From contig NZ_CP012546.1 of assembly GCF_002021925.1 (NCBI RefSeq), positions 1,116,001 through 1,180,000 on the forward strand: a DNA stretch of 64,000 bases, read 5' to 3'. This document shows positions 35,798-46,861 of the stretch, in pieces. A model generated the notes under the pieces. The model ran no database searches. It was not told the DNA's origin and saw nothing but the letters and a program-made list of their open reading frames with translations. The stretch is from Campylobacter pinnipediorum subsp. pinnipediorum (GTDB lineage Bacteria; Campylobacterota; Campylobacteria; Campylobacterales; Campylobacteraceae). Each line of letters opens with the position of its first letter. The first letter of the stretch is position 1. The position numbers were made by a program, and so were the translations under genes.

Positions 35798-36580
35798 GTG
35801 GAACCTATTTTTACAACGCAAATAACAAAATATATTGGAGATGATTTCTCTAATTGTGATGATATATTAGTAAGAGAGATAAAACTAGATATTATAGTAA
35901 ATGATAAAAAAGTTGGCTCTATGATGGCTACGCCGGTTGATTTAGAAGCACTAGCCGTAGGATACCTGCTTAGCGAAAACATTATATTAAATCCCAAAGA
36001 TATATCGGATATAAAATTCAATGAAAAAAAATTATGTGTAGAAATAAAAGCAAAGGTAAATGAAGAAAGCTTAAAAACACTAAACCACGAAAGCATAATA
36101 ATAAGCGGCTGCGGTAGAAGCGTTACTGCAAATGTAAATTTAGAAACACTAAGTGCAAAGCTCATAAATCAAGATATCAAATTCAGAAGAAGTGATATAT
36201 CAAATCAAATGAGTGAGTTTTACACTCAGTGTGAATTATACGAAAAAACAGGCTGTGTGCATACAGCAAAACTTTTTACAGATAATCAAAAATTTTATAT
36301 AGGAGAAGATATAGCTCAGCACAACACGATAGACAAAGCTATTGGGAAAGCTACATTAGATAATGCTGATTTGAAAAATAGCTTTTTAATGGTTAGCGGA
36401 AGACTTAGTTCTGAAATGGTTGTAAAAGCTGTTATGAACTCTATACCACTACTTGTTTCAAGAACAGCTCCAACAAGCCTTGGTGTTTTGATAGCTAGAA
36501 AATTTAACCTAACTTTATGCGGATTTGCTCGTGGCAACAAGCTTAATGTTTATAGCTGTGAAAGTAGAATTTATGCATAA
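35798..36580 (+). CDS. fdhD: formate dehydrogenase accessory sulfurtransferase FdhD
   Basis: 260 residues, GTG start preceded by AAGGGA. FdhD moves sulfur from a cysteine desulfurase to the molybdenum cofactor of formate dehydrogenase. Recognised segments: EALAVGYLLSENII, the catalytic loop ISGCGRS, TGCVHTAKLF, GKATLDNADL and SRTAPTSLGVLIAR. The E. coli CxxC is here Cys105-Gly-Arg-Ser108, so only one cysteine of the pair remains. It overlaps the following modE-like gene by 8 bases. Confidence 0.92.
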   Translation: MEPIFTTQITKYIGDDFSNCDDILVREIKLDIIVNDKKVGSMMATPVDLEALAVGYLLSENIILNPKDISDIKFNEKKLCVEIKAKVNEESLKTLNHESIIISGCGRSVTANVNLETLSAKLINQDIKFRRSDISNQMSEFYTQCELYEKTGCVHTAKLFTDNQKFYIGEDIAQHNTIDKAIGKATLDNADLKNSFLMVSGRLSSEMVVKAVMNSIPLLVSRTAPTSLGVLIARKFNLTLCGFARGNKLNVYSCESRIYA

Positions 36581-37319
36581 AGAGATAGAAAAACTAATAA
36601 TAAAATTTCAAAATAAAAATGGTAGATTAGATTGCGGAGTTGCATTTAAAATAGCAAAAAAATTAGATGTTGATGTTGGAGAAGTTGGCAAAACAGCTAC
36701 AAATCTTGGCATCAAAATAGACTCGTGCGAACTTGGTCAATTTGGCAAGCTAGAAAAATCAGATGGTAGTTATATAGTATATAATGGTCTAAAACCAAAG
36801 ATTGATGAAAAAGGTAGAATAACCTGTAAAGATGCAAGAGATGCTGGAGTTGGTGTTGGTCTTAAAAAGATAAGATCGACATTAAAAGACTATGGTGTTG
36901 ATGTAAAATACTGCCAATTAGGATGTTTTAAAGAGAAGAAAGGTAAAAAAATGATAGTAAAAACAAAAACTTGGATAGAAAACAGCGATGGGGATTTGCT
37001 TTTTGGAAAAGGAAAGACAGAAGTATTGGAAGTAATAGCAGAATCTGGCTCTATATCAAAAGCTGCTGAAATTTTAGGAATGAATTATAAAAAATGTTGG
37101 AGCCATATACAAATTTTATCAAAAAATATGAAAGAGGACTTAGTAAATACTAAGCAAGGCGGTGGAGACAATGCTGGCACAACCCTAAATCCTCGTGCTT
37201 ATGAACTTATAAAATCATACAAACAACTCCAAAGAGACATAGAAGAGTATGTAAACAAACGTTTTAAAGAGCTTTTTTTAAGTGATCAAGAAGATAGAGT
37301 TAAAAAAGATAAAAACTAA
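36573..37319 (+). CDS. modE: ModE-type regulator with duplicated cysteine-containing N-terminal domain
   Basis: 248 residues from the ATG at 36573, which overlaps fdhD by 8 bases; longer starts are inside fdhD and look like frame extension. The C-terminal 110 residues are a ModE/LysR-like winged helix (FGKGKTEVLEVIAESGSISKAAEILGMNYKKCW). No Mop/TOBE molybdate-binding domains follow. Instead the N-terminal 130 residues contain two similar units (LDCGVAFKIAKKL...SCELGQFG and ITCKDARDAGVG...YCQLGCF) with cysteines at matching places. It probably controls molybdenum- or FDH-related genes, but the sensed signal is open. Confidence 0.78.
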   Translation: MHKEIEKLIIKFQNKNGRLDCGVAFKIAKKLDVDVGEVGKTATNLGIKIDSCELGQFGKLEKSDGSYIVYNGLKPKIDEKGRITCKDARDAGVGVGLKKIRSTLKDYGVDVKYCQLGCFKEKKGKKMIVKTKTWIENSDGDLLFGKGKTEVLEVIAESGSISKAAEILGMNYKKCWSHIQILSKNMKEDLVNTKQGGGDNAGTTLNPRAYELIKSYKQLQRDIEEYVNKRFKELFLSDQEDRVKKDKN

Positions 37320-37333
37320 AGAAAGGAGAAAAT

Positions 37334-37522
37334 ATGTTTGTAAAATTAAACGATAGAGTGTATCTAAATACGGATAAAATAACACGTGTAAAAATAGATA
37401 ATGTTCAAGATGGAATACGCATACGTTTTTATGAGGGTGTTGCTCAGGTTGCTAAAAGTGGTAAGTTTGAAACTTTTGAATCAGCACAAGCTTGGCTTGA
37501 AAAATATTTCATAAAATCTTAA
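37334..37522 (+). CDS. small hypothetical protein at the end of the fdh operon
   Basis: 62 residues with an AAAGGAG ribosome site 14 bases after the modE-like stop. The predicted fold is beta-rich at the start (MFVKLNDRVYLNTDKITRV) with a C-terminal helix (FESAQAWLEKYF), resembling small beta-sheet proteins that sit beside molybdenum regulators. I do not recognise a named family. Its co-transcription suggests a link to FDH or its regulation. Confidence 0.65.
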   Translation: MFVKLNDRVYLNTDKITRVKIDNVQDGIRIRFYEGVAQVAKSGKFETFESAQAWLEKYFIKS

Positions 37523-37528
37523 TTTAAA

Positions 37529-37557
37529 TTATAGCTAAAAAAGTTTTTTAGCTATAA
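37529..37557. terminator. perfect palindrome at the end of the fdh operon
   Basis: TTATAGCTAAAAAA G TTTTTTAGCTATAA is a 14+14 palindrome with one central base. The A and T runs give a bidirectional terminator-like hairpin directly after the last operon gene and 51 bases before tgt. Confidence 0.6.
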
Positions 37558-37598
37558 CCTGCTACAATTAATCCAAAAAAACATAATACTTAATTTAA

Positions 37599-38735
<1,137 letters not shown>

Positions 38736-38785
38736 TAACTATTTTTTAAGCTTTTAAATTTTAAAACAAATTTTTGGTATTTTTT

Positions 38786-38814
38786 AAGCTATCTTTGGAT
38801 TTTAAAGATAGCTT
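38786..38814. repeat. perfect inverted repeat between tgt and prfB
   Basis: AAGCTATCTTT, 7-base loop, AAAGATAGCTT form a perfect 11-bp stem between the two convergent genes. Neither strand has a uridine run after it (a T run precedes it on the plus strand), so it is terminator-like but not canonical. Confidence 0.6.
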
Positions 38815-38902
38815 AACTGTAAAAATTGCTAAATAAACATCAAAAACTATATTTATTTTAGAAAAATTTATTTATCCCAAGAGCGTTGATTTTACTCTTA
38901 GA

Positions 38903-40015
38903 TCAAATACTTTTTTGACTTATTAAAACACCCTCTATCATTTTTTTAATATCACCATCAAGTATGGCATCTGTTTGAGAGTAAGCTTGTCCGCTTCTGT
39001 TATCCTTTACTTGTTGATAAGGGAAAAGTACATAAGAACGGATCTGATGTCCCCACCCTATTTCGCTCTTTTCAACACTAGCGCTAGCCTCTTGTTGTTT
39101 TATAAGTTCAAGTTCATAAAGCCTTGATTTTAGCATTTTCATAGCTGTGGCTCTATTTTTGTGTTGAGACCTATCATTTTGGCATTGCACTACTATGCCT
39201 GTTGGAACATGTGTTATTCTTATTGCACTTTCTGTTTTATTTACGTGCTGACCACCAGCCCCACTAGCTCTATATGTATCTATTTTTAGATCTTTTTCAT
39301 CTATGTTTATCTCTATATCATCATCGATTTCAGGACTTACCATAACACTTGAAAAGCTTGTATGACGTCTACCGGCACTATCAAAAGGACTAGTTCTAAC
39401 AAGTCTATGAATGCCGTTTTCAGCCTTTAAATAACCATAAGCATTCTCACCTTTTACTATAAAACTTACATCTTTAAGACCTGCTTCATCACCCTCTTGA
39501 AAGTCAAGAGTTTCTACCTTAAAACCCTCTCTTTCACAAAAACGAAGATACATTCTATAAAGCATACTGGCCCAGTCATTACTCTCAGTTCCACCAGCAC
39601 CAGGATGTATAGAAACAATAGCATTTTTGCCGTCATCATCTCCACTAAGGAGCATAACTATTTCTAAATTTATAATATGGTCTTGTAAATTTTGCGCATC
39701 ATCAAATAATGACTGTATGGTTTCGGCATCGTTTTCTGAATTTGCTAATTCATAAAGATCCTTAGCATCATCAACAGCCTGTTTTGCGGAGTTAAATTTA
39801 TCAAGCATTGAATTTATTTTTGATTTTTCTTTTGCTATAACACCAGCTTTTGATATATCTTGCCAAAAATCAGGATCGTTTTCTAACGAACTAATTTCAT
39901 CAAGTCTATTTTTTAGGCTATCTGGCTTAACAACCTGAGCGATATTTTCAACCTTTGTGCTTAGTGTTTTTAATAATTCTGTATATTCATAATTATCCAA
40001 TTTCATTATCTCCAT
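38903..40015 (-). CDS. prfB: peptide chain release factor 2
   Basis: 370 residues. Recognises UGA and UAA and releases the nascent chain; [16 protein letters not shown] is the GGQ peptidyl-hydrolysis loop, and the anticodon-like region around EGDEAG and [14 protein letters not shown] is typical of RF2. The frame is continuous without the +1 programmed frameshift found in many bacteria. The ATG at 40006, three codons in, has GGAG just before it and may be the true start. Confidence 0.95.
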   Translation of the reverse strand: MEIMKLDNYEYTELLKTLSTKVENIAQVVKPDSLKNRLDEISSLENDPDFWQDISKAGVIAKEKSKINSMLDKFNSAKQAVDDAKDLYELANSENDAETIQSLFDDAQNLQDHIINLEIVMLLSGDDDGKNAIVSIHPGAGGTESNDWASMLYRMYLRFCEREGFKVETLDFQEGDEAGLKDVSFIVKGENAYGYLKAENGIHRLVRTSPFDSAGRRHTSFSSVMVSPEIDDDIEINIDEKDLKIDTYRASGAGGQHVNKTESAIRITHVPTGIVVQCQNDRSQHKNRATAMKMLKSRLYELELIKQQEASASVEKSEIGWGHQIRSYVLFPYQQVKDNRSGQAYSQTDAILDGDIKKMIEGVLISQKSI

Positions 40016-40092
40016 AATTTTTTCGCCTATTTTACCAAATTTAATTTTTATTTTGATAAAATGACAGGTTAAAATACAAAAAAGAGTGAAAA

Positions 40093-40914
40093 ATGAAGAT
40101 AATAAAAACTATTGAAGAACTTAAAGAATTTAGATCAAGTCTTAATGGCAATGTTGGCTTTGTCCCTACCATGGGTGCCTTACACGATGGACATAAAAGC
40201 CTTATACAAAAATCAGTAGATCAAAATGAACATACAATTGTCTCTGTTTTTGTAAATCCAACACAATTCTTACCTGGAGAGGATTTAGAAAAATATCCAA
40301 GAAAAGAAGAAGATGATATAAAAATTTGCGAAACTTGCGGGGCTAGTGCTATTTTTATACCTGATGCAAATATTATGTATTCTGATAAAGAGCCGTTAGT
40401 TTTAGCACCAAATAAATTTGCAAATATCTTAGAAGGAAAGACAAGACCCGGTCATTTTGATGGTGTTTTAAGGGTTCTTACTAAATTTTTCAACCTAGTA
40501 AAACCAAACAGAGCATATTTTGGAAAAAAAGATACACAACAACTTTTAATAATACAAAACTATATAAATACAATGTTTTTGGATATAGAAATAATTCCTT
40601 GTGATATAGTGAGAGAAAGTGATGGTCTAGCCCTTTCAAGCAGAAATGCATATCTTAGCGAAGAAGAAAAATGTATGGCTCTTCGCATATCAAAATCATT
40701 GCAAAATGCTTTAAATTTTGTAGAAAATGGAGATCTTGATAGCAGATCTATCAAAGAAGAGATGTTAAGGATATTAGAGCCTTTAAAATTAGACTATGTG
40801 GCAATAGTAAACAAAGAACTTGAAGAGATACAAAAAGTAGAAGAAGGAAACACTATAATACTTGTAGCGGCTTATGTTGGTAAAACTAGACTTATTGACA
40901 ACATGTGGATATAA
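40093..40914 (+). CDS. panC: pantothenate synthetase
   Basis: 273 residues; joins pantoate and beta-alanine using ATP. Signature segments: [26 protein letters not shown], the [19 protein letters not shown] region and [10 protein letters not shown], and [27 protein letters not shown] precedes the ATG. The panC stop is followed after 2 bases by the rimO ATG, so they are co-transcribed. Confidence 0.96.
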   Translation: MKIIKTIEELKEFRSSLNGNVGFVPTMGALHDGHKSLIQKSVDQNEHTIVSVFVNPTQFLPGEDLEKYPRKEEDDIKICETCGASAIFIPDANIMYSDKEPLVLAPNKFANILEGKTRPGHFDGVLRVLTKFFNLVKPNRAYFGKKDTQQLLIIQNYINTMFLDIEIIPCDIVRESDGLALSSRNAYLSEEEKCMALRISKSLQNALNFVENGDLDSRSIKEEMLRILEPLKLDYVAIVNKELEEIQKVEEGNTIILVAAYVGKTRLIDNMWI

Positions 40915-40916
40915 GA

Positions 40917-42224
40917 ATGCAAAAAGTTCATCTAATATCACTTGGTTGTAATAAAAATTTAGTAGATAGCGAGATAATGCTTGGTCGTTTAAAAAACTAT
41001 AGCATAACAGATGATGTAAATAGTGCTGATGTTATCATAGTAAATACCTGTGGTTTTATAGAATCAGCAAAACAAGAGAGTATACAAACAATACTTGAAG
41101 TAGCAGAAAACAAAAAACAAGATGCAACTCTTGTTGTAACTGGCTGTTTAATGCAAAGATACCGCGATGAATTAATGGCTGAACTTCCGGAGGTTGATTT
41201 GTTTACCGGTGTTGGGGATTATGATAAGATAGATGAAATTTTATTAAAAAAGACAAATTTATTTAGCCCTGATACATATTTACAAAGCACAGAAGATAGA
41301 GTCATTACTGGTTCAAACTACCATGCTTATATAAAAATATCAGAAGGCTGTAATCAAAGATGTAGCTTTTGTGCTATACCAACCTTTAAAGGAAAATTAA
41401 AATCAAGAAATTTAGAAGATATCGTAGATGAAGTAAAAAAACTAGTTCAAAAAGGTTTTTATGATTTTAGCTTTTTATCACAAGATTCTAGTTCATATAT
41501 GAGAGATTTTAACACTAGCGATGGGCTTATAAATTTAATAGACGAGATTGAAAAAATAGACGGTGTAAAAAGCGCAAGGATACTTTATCTTTATCCAAGC
41601 ACAACATCAAATGAGTTAATTTCAAAAATAATCTCATCAAAGGTTTTTCATAACTATTTTGATATGCCCATACAACACATAAGCGACAATATGCTAAAAA
41701 TAATGAGAAGAGGAAGTGGCGAGAAGAGACTAAGAGAGCTTTTGGATATGATGAGACAAGCACCAAATTCTTTTTTAAGAACTGGGATCATCATAGGACA
41801 CCCCGGAGAAACCAACGAAGATTTTGACACACTATGTGAGTTTTTAAGCGAGTTTTCATTTGATAGGGTTTCAGCATTTGCCTACTCAAAAGAAGAGGAT
41901 ACAAAAGCTTATGAAATGGAGCAAGTTCCAACAAAAATAATATCTCAAAGACTAAGCAAAATAGAAAAAATCATAGACAACACAATATCAAAAAGTCTTG
42001 ATAACACAATAGATAAAGAATATATCGTAACACTTGATGGAGTAAGTAGCGAAGGAGAGATGTTTTTTGGAGCCAAACTTGACATATGGGATAAAGATAT
42101 AGATGGCGAGGTTTTAATAAACGAAAGCGATATTAGTGATTTGCAAGTAGGAAAAAGATATATTTGTAAAATAACACAAAGAGCTGATAAAAAACTACTC
42201 GGAACTATTTTAAAAGAAGCTTAA
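40917..42224 (+). CDS. rimO: ribosomal protein S12 methylthiotransferase RimO
   Basis: 435 residues from the ATG at 40917 (a GTG four codons earlier lies inside panC). Radical SAM enzyme that adds a methylthio group to an aspartate of ribosomal protein S12. The N-terminal domain has [14 protein letters not shown] and [13 protein letters not shown] for the auxiliary cluster, the radical SAM motif is [11 protein letters not shown] near residue 145, and a TRAM-like domain closes the protein. The EGCNQ.CSFC with IPTFKGK distinguishes RimO from MiaB. Confidence 0.93.
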   Translation: MQKVHLISLGCNKNLVDSEIMLGRLKNYSITDDVNSADVIIVNTCGFIESAKQESIQTILEVAENKKQDATLVVTGCLMQRYRDELMAELPEVDLFTGVGDYDKIDEILLKKTNLFSPDTYLQSTEDRVITGSNYHAYIKISEGCNQRCSFCAIPTFKGKLKSRNLEDIVDEVKKLVQKGFYDFSFLSQDSSSYMRDFNTSDGLINLIDEIEKIDGVKSARILYLYPSTTSNELISKIISSKVFHNYFDMPIQHISDNMLKIMRRGSGEKRLRELLDMMRQAPNSFLRTGIIIGHPGETNEDFDTLCEFLSEFSFDRVSAFAYSKEEDTKAYEMEQVPTKIISQRLSKIEKIIDNTISKSLDNTIDKEYIVTLDGVSSEGEMFFGAKLDIWDKDIDGEVLINESDISDLQVGKRYICKITQRADKKLLGTILKEA

Positions 42225-42227
42225 AAT

Positions 42228-43226
42228 TTGATTAGTAAAAACTGCATAACTCATCTAAAAAATGGTAAAAATTTGCTAGCATTTTCTCATGGTGTTGATA
42301 GCACGGCACTTTTTTACCTTTTAGATGAGTTGGGTGTTGATTTTGACATAGCTATAATCAACTACAACACACGAAAAAACAGCACATTAGAAGCAACAAG
42401 TGCAAAAAACCTAGCATATAAATTTAACAAAAAATGCTTTTTGAAAAGTGTTAAACTTCAAAATAAAAACTTTGAAAGCGAAGCAAGAAAAATAAGATAT
42501 AATTTTTTCAAAGAAATTTGTATAAATGAAAAATATACAAATTTGATTTTAGCACATCAATTAAATGATATGTTTGAATGGTTTTTAATGCAATTTAGCA
42601 AAGGTGCTGGGCTAAACGAACTAATAGGAATGCAAGAGATAGAGAAAAAAGAGCATTATACACTTATAAGACCTATTTTAAATATACAAAAAGATGAACT
42701 TAATGAGTATTTAGATAAAAATAATTATAAATATTTTGTTGATGAAAGTAATTTTTCAAACAAATATACAAGAAATCATTTTAGACTTGAGTTTTCAAAC
42801 CAATTCATAAAACAATACTCAAAAGGAGTTAAAAAAAGTTTTGAGTTTTTAAACCTAGACTATAATCAGTTAAAACCAAAATATAAAAAAATAAAAGATG
42901 ATTTTTATCTAGTTTATAATGACAAAAATGCAATAAGAGGCATAGACAAAGTTTGTAAAAAGCTTGGTGTGCTAATGAGTCAAAGCCAAAGACTAACAGC
43001 ACTAAAAGATGGTGTAATAAGTGGCAAAATTGCTATTGGAATAAAAGACGATATTGTATTTATATCGCCTTTTGTAAAAGAAGTAATGGATAAAAAATTT
43101 AAAGAAAAATGCAGAAAAGCTTTCATCCCAAAACTAATAAGACCTTATTTATTTCAAATAAACTTTGAAATAGAAAAGTTAGACTATAATAAAATTTTTG
43201 AGACAACAGAAGTTATAGCTGTTTGA
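42228..43226 (+). CDS. tilS: tRNA(Ile)-lysidine synthase
   Basis: 332 residues from a TTG start 3 bases after the rimO stop. Modifies C34 of the CAU-anticodon tRNA-Ile to lysidine, so it reads AUA. The PP-loop is LLAFSHGVDSTALFYLL (SHGVDS in place of the common SGGxDS), followed by the INYNTR, ESEARKIRYNFF and ILAHQLNDMFEWFLMQF segments of TilS. The C-terminal domain is short. Its end overlaps the convergent rsmE gene by 43 bases. Confidence 0.9.
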   Translation: MISKNCITHLKNGKNLLAFSHGVDSTALFYLLDELGVDFDIAIINYNTRKNSTLEATSAKNLAYKFNKKCFLKSVKLQNKNFESEARKIRYNFFKEICINEKYTNLILAHQLNDMFEWFLMQFSKGAGLNELIGMQEIEKKEHYTLIRPILNIQKDELNEYLDKNNYKYFVDESNFSNKYTRNHFRLEFSNQFIKQYSKGVKKSFEFLNLDYNQLKPKYKKIKDDFYLVYNDKNAIRGIDKVCKKLGVLMSQSQRLTALKDGVISGKIAIGIKDDIVFISPFVKEVMDKKFKEKCRKAFIPKLIRPYLFQINFEIEKLDYNKIFETTEVIAV

Positions 43227-43861
43227 GATTTTAATATATGCTTGGTTTTTAAGCCAAATTTCTTAGCAAATAATTCTACTTCTCTTTTGGAAAATCCACC
43301 CTCAGGGCCTATAAATAAAAGCTCATCTTTATATAAGCTTATATCATCTCCTCCAAAATGGATAAGTGCTACATTATTATACCTCAAAGAAAAATCATCA
43401 ATGCTATCATAAATTTCAAATTCCATCAAAGCATCTCTACCACATTGTTCACACGATAAAGCGCAAATGTATTCAAATCTTTTAATGTCTATTTTGAAAT
43501 TTGCTTGTGAAAAATCAGTATAGACAAAAATAATCTTGCCTACACCAAGTTCGTTTAAATAAGGTAGTGTTTTTTCTATCGTTTTTGGATCAATTACAGA
43601 CCAAGCTATCTTAAAATCATAACTTGGTTTTTCATTCAAACTAGCAAAAACAAGGGACAAAGAAGCACTTCTTCTTTCAAAGCTTTCAATTTCATAAAGA
43701 TATTTTTTACTATCTTTTAGATTTCTTACCTCTATTCTATCGCCTACTTTAACTCTTCTTGCTTTTAGATGTAAAAATGGTTCGTTTTCAACGACTAATC
43801 GTTCATTTCCGGCATTTTTATCATACAAAAACTGCATATCATAATCCAGCAAAAAGCACAA
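43184..43861 (-). CDS. rsmE: 16S rRNA (uracil(1498)-N3)-methyltransferase
   Basis: 225-residue SPOUT-family methyltransferase. The N-terminal PUA-like domain (RRVKVGDRIEVRNLKDSKKYLYEI) and the C-terminal knot with LFIGPEGGFSKREVELF and LKSQTAITSV are diagnostic of RsmE. The last 43 bases overlap the end of tilS on the opposite strand. The start overlaps the upstream membrane protein gene by 23 bases. Confidence 0.9.
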   Translation of the reverse strand: MCFLLDYDMQFLYDKNAGNERLVVENEPFLHLKARRVKVGDRIEVRNLKDSKKYLYEIESFERRSASLSLVFASLNEKPSYDFKIAWSVIDPKTIEKTLPYLNELGVGKIIFVYTDFSQANFKIDIKRFEYICALSCEQCGRDALMEFEIYDSIDDFSLRYNNVALIHFGGDDISLYKDELLFIGPEGGFSKREVELFAKKFGLKTKHILKSQTAITSVVSKILL

Positions 43862-44240
43862 AAAATATCTCTCCTAAAATTTGGAAAAATGCAAATTTTC
43901 TAAATTTTCCAAGCTCATTTTGTGGAGCATATTTTTTCAGCTTCTTATATCCAATTATATTTAAAGTAACTAAACCAATAAAAGATATAATCATTCTAGC
44001 TATATGCCAAGTTACACTAAAATTTAATGCTACAAGCATTAAAATACCAGTAAAAAATACAATAGTAAAAACCAAGTGATATAAAGGTAAAAAATACCTT
44101 ATCCTAAGCACATAGTTTTTAGTATTTATGCCTATTTGTGTTAAGACCAAATGTATAACAACAAGTGTTAAAAGCAAGTGCATCATTCCTTTATGAAAAG
44201 GGTAGATGGCTGAGTGTAATTCTTGTAAGTGTTCAATCAT
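43839..44240 (-). CDS. four-helix inner membrane protein, unknown function
   Basis: 133 residues with four predicted transmembrane helices (about 18-36, 50-72, 78-100, 112-131), short loops and three histidines (HLQELHSAIYPFHKG) at the N-terminus. No signal peptide or domain I can name. Its start overlaps the lipoprotein gene upstream by 4 bases and it runs into rsmE, so it belongs to the moaA-queE-queD operon by position. Confidence 0.65.
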   Translation of the reverse strand: MIEHLQELHSAIYPFHKGMMHLLLTLVVIHLVLTQIGINTKNYVLRIRYFLPLYHLVFTIVFFTGILMLVALNFSVTWHIARMIISFIGLVTLNIIGYKKLKKYAPQNELGKFRKFAFFQILGEIFFVLFAGL

Positions 44241-44431
44241 TCTTGTTTCTCCATAACTGGTTCCGGTGGGAAATTTTCATCAATAGTAGTATTTGTTTCA
44301 CCTTGAGATATAGGAATATCTGTTGGCACCTTATCATTTGTATTGTTTATATTATTGGTTTTATTATCACTACATCCTATAACAAACATAAAAATCATTA
44401 GAAATAAGCTATAAAAAACTTTTTTCATCAA
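44237..44431 (-). CDS. small lipoprotein
   Basis: 64 residues starting MMKKVFYSLFLMIFMFVIGC, a lipoprotein signal peptide with lipobox VIGC and Cys20 as the lipidation site. The mature part is about 45 residues, Asn/Thr/Glu-rich, low complexity and probably unstructured. It overlaps queD upstream and the membrane protein downstream by 4 bases each. Function unknown. Confidence 0.75.
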   Translation of the reverse strand: MMKKVFYSLFLMIFMFVIGCSDNKTNNINNTNDKVPTDIPISQGETNTTIDENFPPEPVMEKQE

Positions 44432-45009
44432 ACTTCCTTTGGATTTAAAATTTTAGTTTTTGTCTTTATTTTATTAAAAAGGTTCTTGTCCTCCCATTCA
44501 TCTATTATAGCGTCTGAAAACACTATATCATCTAAACTTATGATACCCATATTTTCATTATAAGCATCTTGTTTGAAGCATTGAGCATATCCTGTATCTG
44601 TTTCGTGAACTATTATACTATCAAGAGTTACACCCTGCTCCGCATTTTGCATTATTGTATTTTGCAACAAAGTATCTATAATAACAAAAAATACTCTACA
44701 AAATTGTTCAGCAGATGGATTAACAGGTATGCTTACCCATCTCGCAGAGTGTTTTTTTATGTCATCTATATACTCTTTGTTGTCTAATGAATATATAGTC
44801 GTACTATGATCAAAGCTATCAATTATGGTTTTAATATTTTTCTTCATCAAGCCAAAGTCATAAACCATGCCAGCATTATCTAAAAAATCTGATTTTAGCA
44901 AAACTTCTGCCTTGTAACTATGTCCATGAATACTAGTTCTACAACGCTTAGAGCTACAAAACCTAACTATATGTGCATTTTCAAATTTAAAAAGCTTTCT
45001 AATTATCAT
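44428..45009 (-). CDS. queD: 6-carboxy-tetrahydropterin synthase QueD-like
   Basis: 193-residue T-fold enzyme related to 6-pyruvoyl-tetrahydropterin synthase. FENAHIV and IHGHSYKAEVLL supply the zinc histidines and RFCSSKRC holds the catalytic cysteine region; VYDFGLMKKNIKTIIDSFDHSTT and the later VHETDTGYAQC glutamate segment complete the active site. It is longer than the 120-residue E. coli QueD. It starts at the stop of queE and supplies the queuosine pathway used by tgt in this window. Confidence 0.87.
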   Translation of the reverse strand: MIIRKLFKFENAHIVRFCSSKRCRTSIHGHSYKAEVLLKSDFLDNAGMVYDFGLMKKNIKTIIDSFDHSTTIYSLDNKEYIDDIKKHSARWVSIPVNPSAEQFCRVFFVIIDTLLQNTIMQNAEQGVTLDSIIVHETDTGYAQCFKQDAYNENMGIISLDDIVFSDAIIDEWEDKNLFNKIKTKTKILNPKEV

Positions 45010-45764
45010 TAAACACCCTCTTTATTATCCCAAATCCTAATATGCATACGATCACTATAATTAAATCCATTTTTTATAGCAAAATTGGCTACGTTTAAAG
45101 CATTTTTTTCTAATTCGATTTTATTTGAACCCATTGGCATACACCAAACATCTTGATTATAAATTTTAAGTATGTCATTAATCTCATCAAGCTCTTTGTC
45201 TTTTCCTAAAATAACAAACTTATAAAAGCTATCATAAGAATTTTCACAAATAGCCTTTATAGCTTCTTTATTTATTCTTTTTTCATATTTTTCGCCACTA
45301 TTTTTAAGCTTAACACTCATAGCAAAACTACATTTTTTATAAATTGGAAATTTCTCAAAATCAACAAAAATACTAGAATTTGTTTCAAATTGGATCTTAA
45401 AACCACTATCTATCAACTTTGAAACTAAATTAATAAAGATTTTATTTTTATGATGCAAAAGAGGTTCCCCACCTGTAATAACTATCATAGGCAGTTTTTT
45501 CAAATCTTTTATTCTTGCATTAACTAAGTTTAAAATTTCATCTTCAGTTTGTATCTGAGTAGCATCAAAATGAGATGTAAAAACAGCTCTAATTGTATCA
45601 CAGCCAATTAAAGTATCACCAGTCTTATTAGATATTTGCTTAACATCAAAGCCGTAACAATTTAAATTGCACCCAAAAAACCTCAAAAAAATACCAAGAT
45701 GACCTTGATATTTTCCCTCTCCTTGTATGCTTATAAACTCTTCAACCAAACTCAAACTAGCCAA
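45009..45764 (-). CDS. queE: 7-carboxy-7-deazaguanine synthase (radical SAM)
   Basis: 251 residues. Converts 6-carboxytetrahydropterin to carboxydeazaguanine, the second QueD/QueE step. FISIQGEGKYQGHLGIFLRFFGCNLNC is the QueE start. The usual CxxxCxxC is altered: CNLNCYGF is followed by an insertion of about 17 residues before GCDTIRAVF, so the third cluster cysteine is displaced. [10 protein letters not shown] is the SAM-binding GGEP. The variant is probably functional. It lies 2 bases after moaA. Confidence 0.87.
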   Translation of the reverse strand: MASLSLVEEFISIQGEGKYQGHLGIFLRFFGCNLNCYGFDVKQISNKTGDTLIGCDTIRAVFTSHFDATQIQTEDEILNLVNARIKDLKKLPMIVITGGEPLLHHKNKIFINLVSKLIDSGFKIQFETNSSIFVDFEKFPIYKKCSFAMSVKLKNSGEKYEKRINKEAIKAICENSYDSFYKFVILGKDKELDEINDILKIYNQDVWCMPMGSNKIELEKNALNVANFAIKNGFNYSDRMHIRIWDNKEGV

Positions 45765-45766
45765 TA

Positions 45767-46741
45767 TTACCCACCAGTTTGATAAAATGCTCTGCTTGAA
45801 GTTTCATTTTGTTCGCCTATTTCCCACTTATTTTTTTCAGGTTTGTTTATCAAAACCTGTCTTAAAACCTCTGCAGCACCAGCAACATCACCTTTTGTAA
45901 CAGCATCTTTTATACTCATAGCATCTTCAAAATATAAACAAGGTATCAAAAACCCTTCTGCAGTTAGTCTTATTCTATTACAACTTTCACAAAAATCGTG
46001 CTTATGTGGATCTATAATCCCAAACTTATAACCATCTTCAAGTTTATATATAGAAGCTGGTGCATTTGGTAATTTATCATCTTTTGTAAGTTTGTATTTT
46101 TTTGAAATTATAGATAGTATCTCATCGCTTTTTAAGCCTTTTAACTCATCATTCGCATGTGAGTTTTCCATATACTCTATAAATCTAATCTGACAATTTC
46201 TAAACTTAGCAAACTCGAGCAAATTTATAATCTCGTTATCGTTAATGCCTTTTAAAGCAACAGTATTAATCTTAACACTAAGGCCAGCATCTAAAGCCTC
46301 TTCAAACCCAGCTAAAACTTCATGTAAAACACTCTTTTGAGCTATCGTTTTCGCAACTTCTGGTTTTAAGGTATCAAGAGACATGTTTATTCTTTTAAGG
46401 CCTGCTTCTTTTAGTCTTTTTGCATAGTGCTTCAGCATAAATCCATTAGTTGTAAGAGCTAAATCTACATTTGGATTATAATCATTTATCATCTTTATAA
46501 ATACATCCAAATCTTTGCGAAGTAATGGCTCTCCACCAGTTATACGAATTTTTTTTACACCTTCATCAATTGCAACTTTTATAAATAAAAATAACTCTTC
46601 AAAACTTAGTAAATTTTCTTTCGGGGTCCATTCAAATGGTGTTTTTGGCATACAATATCTGCAACGAAAGTTGCACCTTTGAGTAACAGATACACGAAGA
46701 TAATCAACAACTCTACCATGGCCATCTATCAACATAACCAA
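45767..46741 (-). CDS. moaA: GTP 3',8-cyclase MoaA
   Basis: 324 residues; first step of molybdenum cofactor synthesis, needed by the formate dehydrogenase of this window. The radical SAM cluster motif is [10 protein letters not shown] (Cys23, 27, 30); [13 protein letters not shown] follows; the C-terminal GTP-binding cluster is [18 protein letters not shown]. The protein ends in Gly-Gly (YQTGG), as functional MoaA does. An alternative ATG two codons in cannot be excluded. Confidence 0.95.
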   Translation of the reverse strand: MVMLIDGHGRVVDYLRVSVTQRCNFRCRYCMPKTPFEWTPKENLLSFEELFLFIKVAIDEGVKKIRITGGEPLLRKDLDVFIKMINDYNPNVDLALTTNGFMLKHYAKRLKEAGLKRINMSLDTLKPEVAKTIAQKSVLHEVLAGFEEALDAGLSVKINTVALKGINDNEIINLLEFAKFRNCQIRFIEYMENSHANDELKGLKSDEILSIISKKYKLTKDDKLPNAPASIYKLEDGYKFGIIDPHKHDFCESCNRIRLTAEGFLIPCLYFEDAMSIKDAVTKGDVAGAAEVLRQVLINKPEKNKWEIGEQNETSSRAFYQTGG

Positions 46742-46861
46742 AACCTTTTTTATTATTTTTTATAATACATATCTATAAAAAGAATATATTTAATGCAAAA
46801 GTAGAATAAAAATCTAAACCATATAACAATTATTTATAAGCATATGGTTTAGATTTGATAA

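Noticed and set aside
38903-40015. Programmed +1 frameshift in prfB
   Set aside because: The RF2 frame is uninterrupted from the N-terminus; no in-frame early UGA.
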